From NCBI RefSeq assembly GCF_026341825.1, contig NZ_JAPENY010000001.1, positions 3,286,001-3,350,000 of the forward strand: a stretch of DNA of 64,000 nt. Reading direction: 5' to 3'. The notes below the pieces were generated by a model. It saw only the letters and a list, made by a program, of their open reading frames with translations. It searched no databases and had not been told where the DNA came from. Both the position numbers and the translations under genes were made by a program. Below, one piece after another: positions 63,798 to 64,000 of the stretch; position 1 is the stretch's first letter, and each line of letters starts with the position of its first letter. Source of the DNA: Streptomyces sp. NBC_00620. GTDB lineage: Bacteria; Actinomycetota; Actinomycetes; Streptomycetales; Streptomycetaceae.

Positions 63798-64000
63798 ACG
63801 GCGAACTCCTGGAACGCGATCGCCTTCTCGACGGGGTAGTACTCGGTGCCGAGCAGCTCCCGGATGATGTACGCGTTGCGGTACGCGCCCATGCCGAGGT
63901 CCGGCGAGGTGATCGAGTGCGTGTGGACGCCGGCGTTCTGGAGGAAGATGCCGCGGCCCGTCGTGTCGATAGCGTAGTTGCGGGCCACGTCGAAGTTGCC
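63794..64000 (-). CDS. desB: Cadaverine N-hydroxylase DesB, C-terminal end (partial)
   Basis: Only the last 68 or so residues are in the window. [40 protein letters not shown] and the end [10 protein letters not shown] match the C-terminal region of the IucD/SidA-type flavin monooxygenases that hydroxylate cadaverine. The frame remains open to the window edge, so the start is beyond 64000. Its stop overlaps the first desC ATG, as expected for the desABCD operon. Confidence 0.9.
   Translation of the reverse strand, partial: GNFDVARNYAIDTTGRGIFLQNAGVHTHSITSPDLGMGAYRNAYIIRELLGTEYYPVEKAIAFQEFAV

Overview
The window is GC-rich actinomycete DNA, and its chromosomal part is recognisably Streptomyces. 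Reading right to left, it holds a desferrioxamine operon (desB-desC-desD), a secreted beta-N-acetylhexosaminidase, glmS, the A-factor-type regulator adpA with its rare TTA leucine codon, orn, and a tRNA-His gene. About the first 50.1 kb is a prophage, apparently integrated at the 3' end of that tRNA-His. A tyrosine integrase points away from the tRNA (48739-50028). The other prophage end and its att copy lie left of base 1.

The prophage is a lambda/HK97-type siphovirus genome, almost entirely on the minus strand, so it reads from right to left. The order is: integrase; a lysogeny switch (plus-strand repressor-like gene 47709-48158, minus-strand Cro-like gene 47151-47447, palindromic operators between them) followed by an excisionase-like gene; about 14 kb of small early genes rich in zinc-ribbon proteins, with two winged-helix replication candidates and an HTH-HNH protein; a short plus-strand island (31516-32942); a block that looks like a Streptomyces plasmid/AICE transfer module (FtsK/TraB-like translocase, DUF2637/Spd-like membrane proteins, 25101-31358); a two-gene plus-strand cassette with its own terminator (24276-25054); small genes including an HNH nuclease; then terminase, portal, protease, capsid, connectors, tail tube, frameshifted tail chaperones, tape measure, tail tip, endolysin and holin-like membrane proteins.

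The late block is tightly packed, with many ATGA or GTGA overlaps. Strong hairpins flank the major capsid gene and close several modules. The tail-chaperone pair carries a clear CCCAAAA minus-one slip site with an open downstream frame that ends just before the tape-measure start.

The most unusual features are the conjugation-type module inside an otherwise complete siphoprophage, with a cluster of GCTAGG repeats placed where a plasmid clt would sit (25378-25465), and the autonomous plus-strand two-gene cassette next to it, whose products I cannot assign. To the right of the tRNA the genes follow ordinary Streptomyces chromosomal order and look intact. The desC start carries an odd in-frame 9-bp tandem repeat giving four consecutive ATG start choices.
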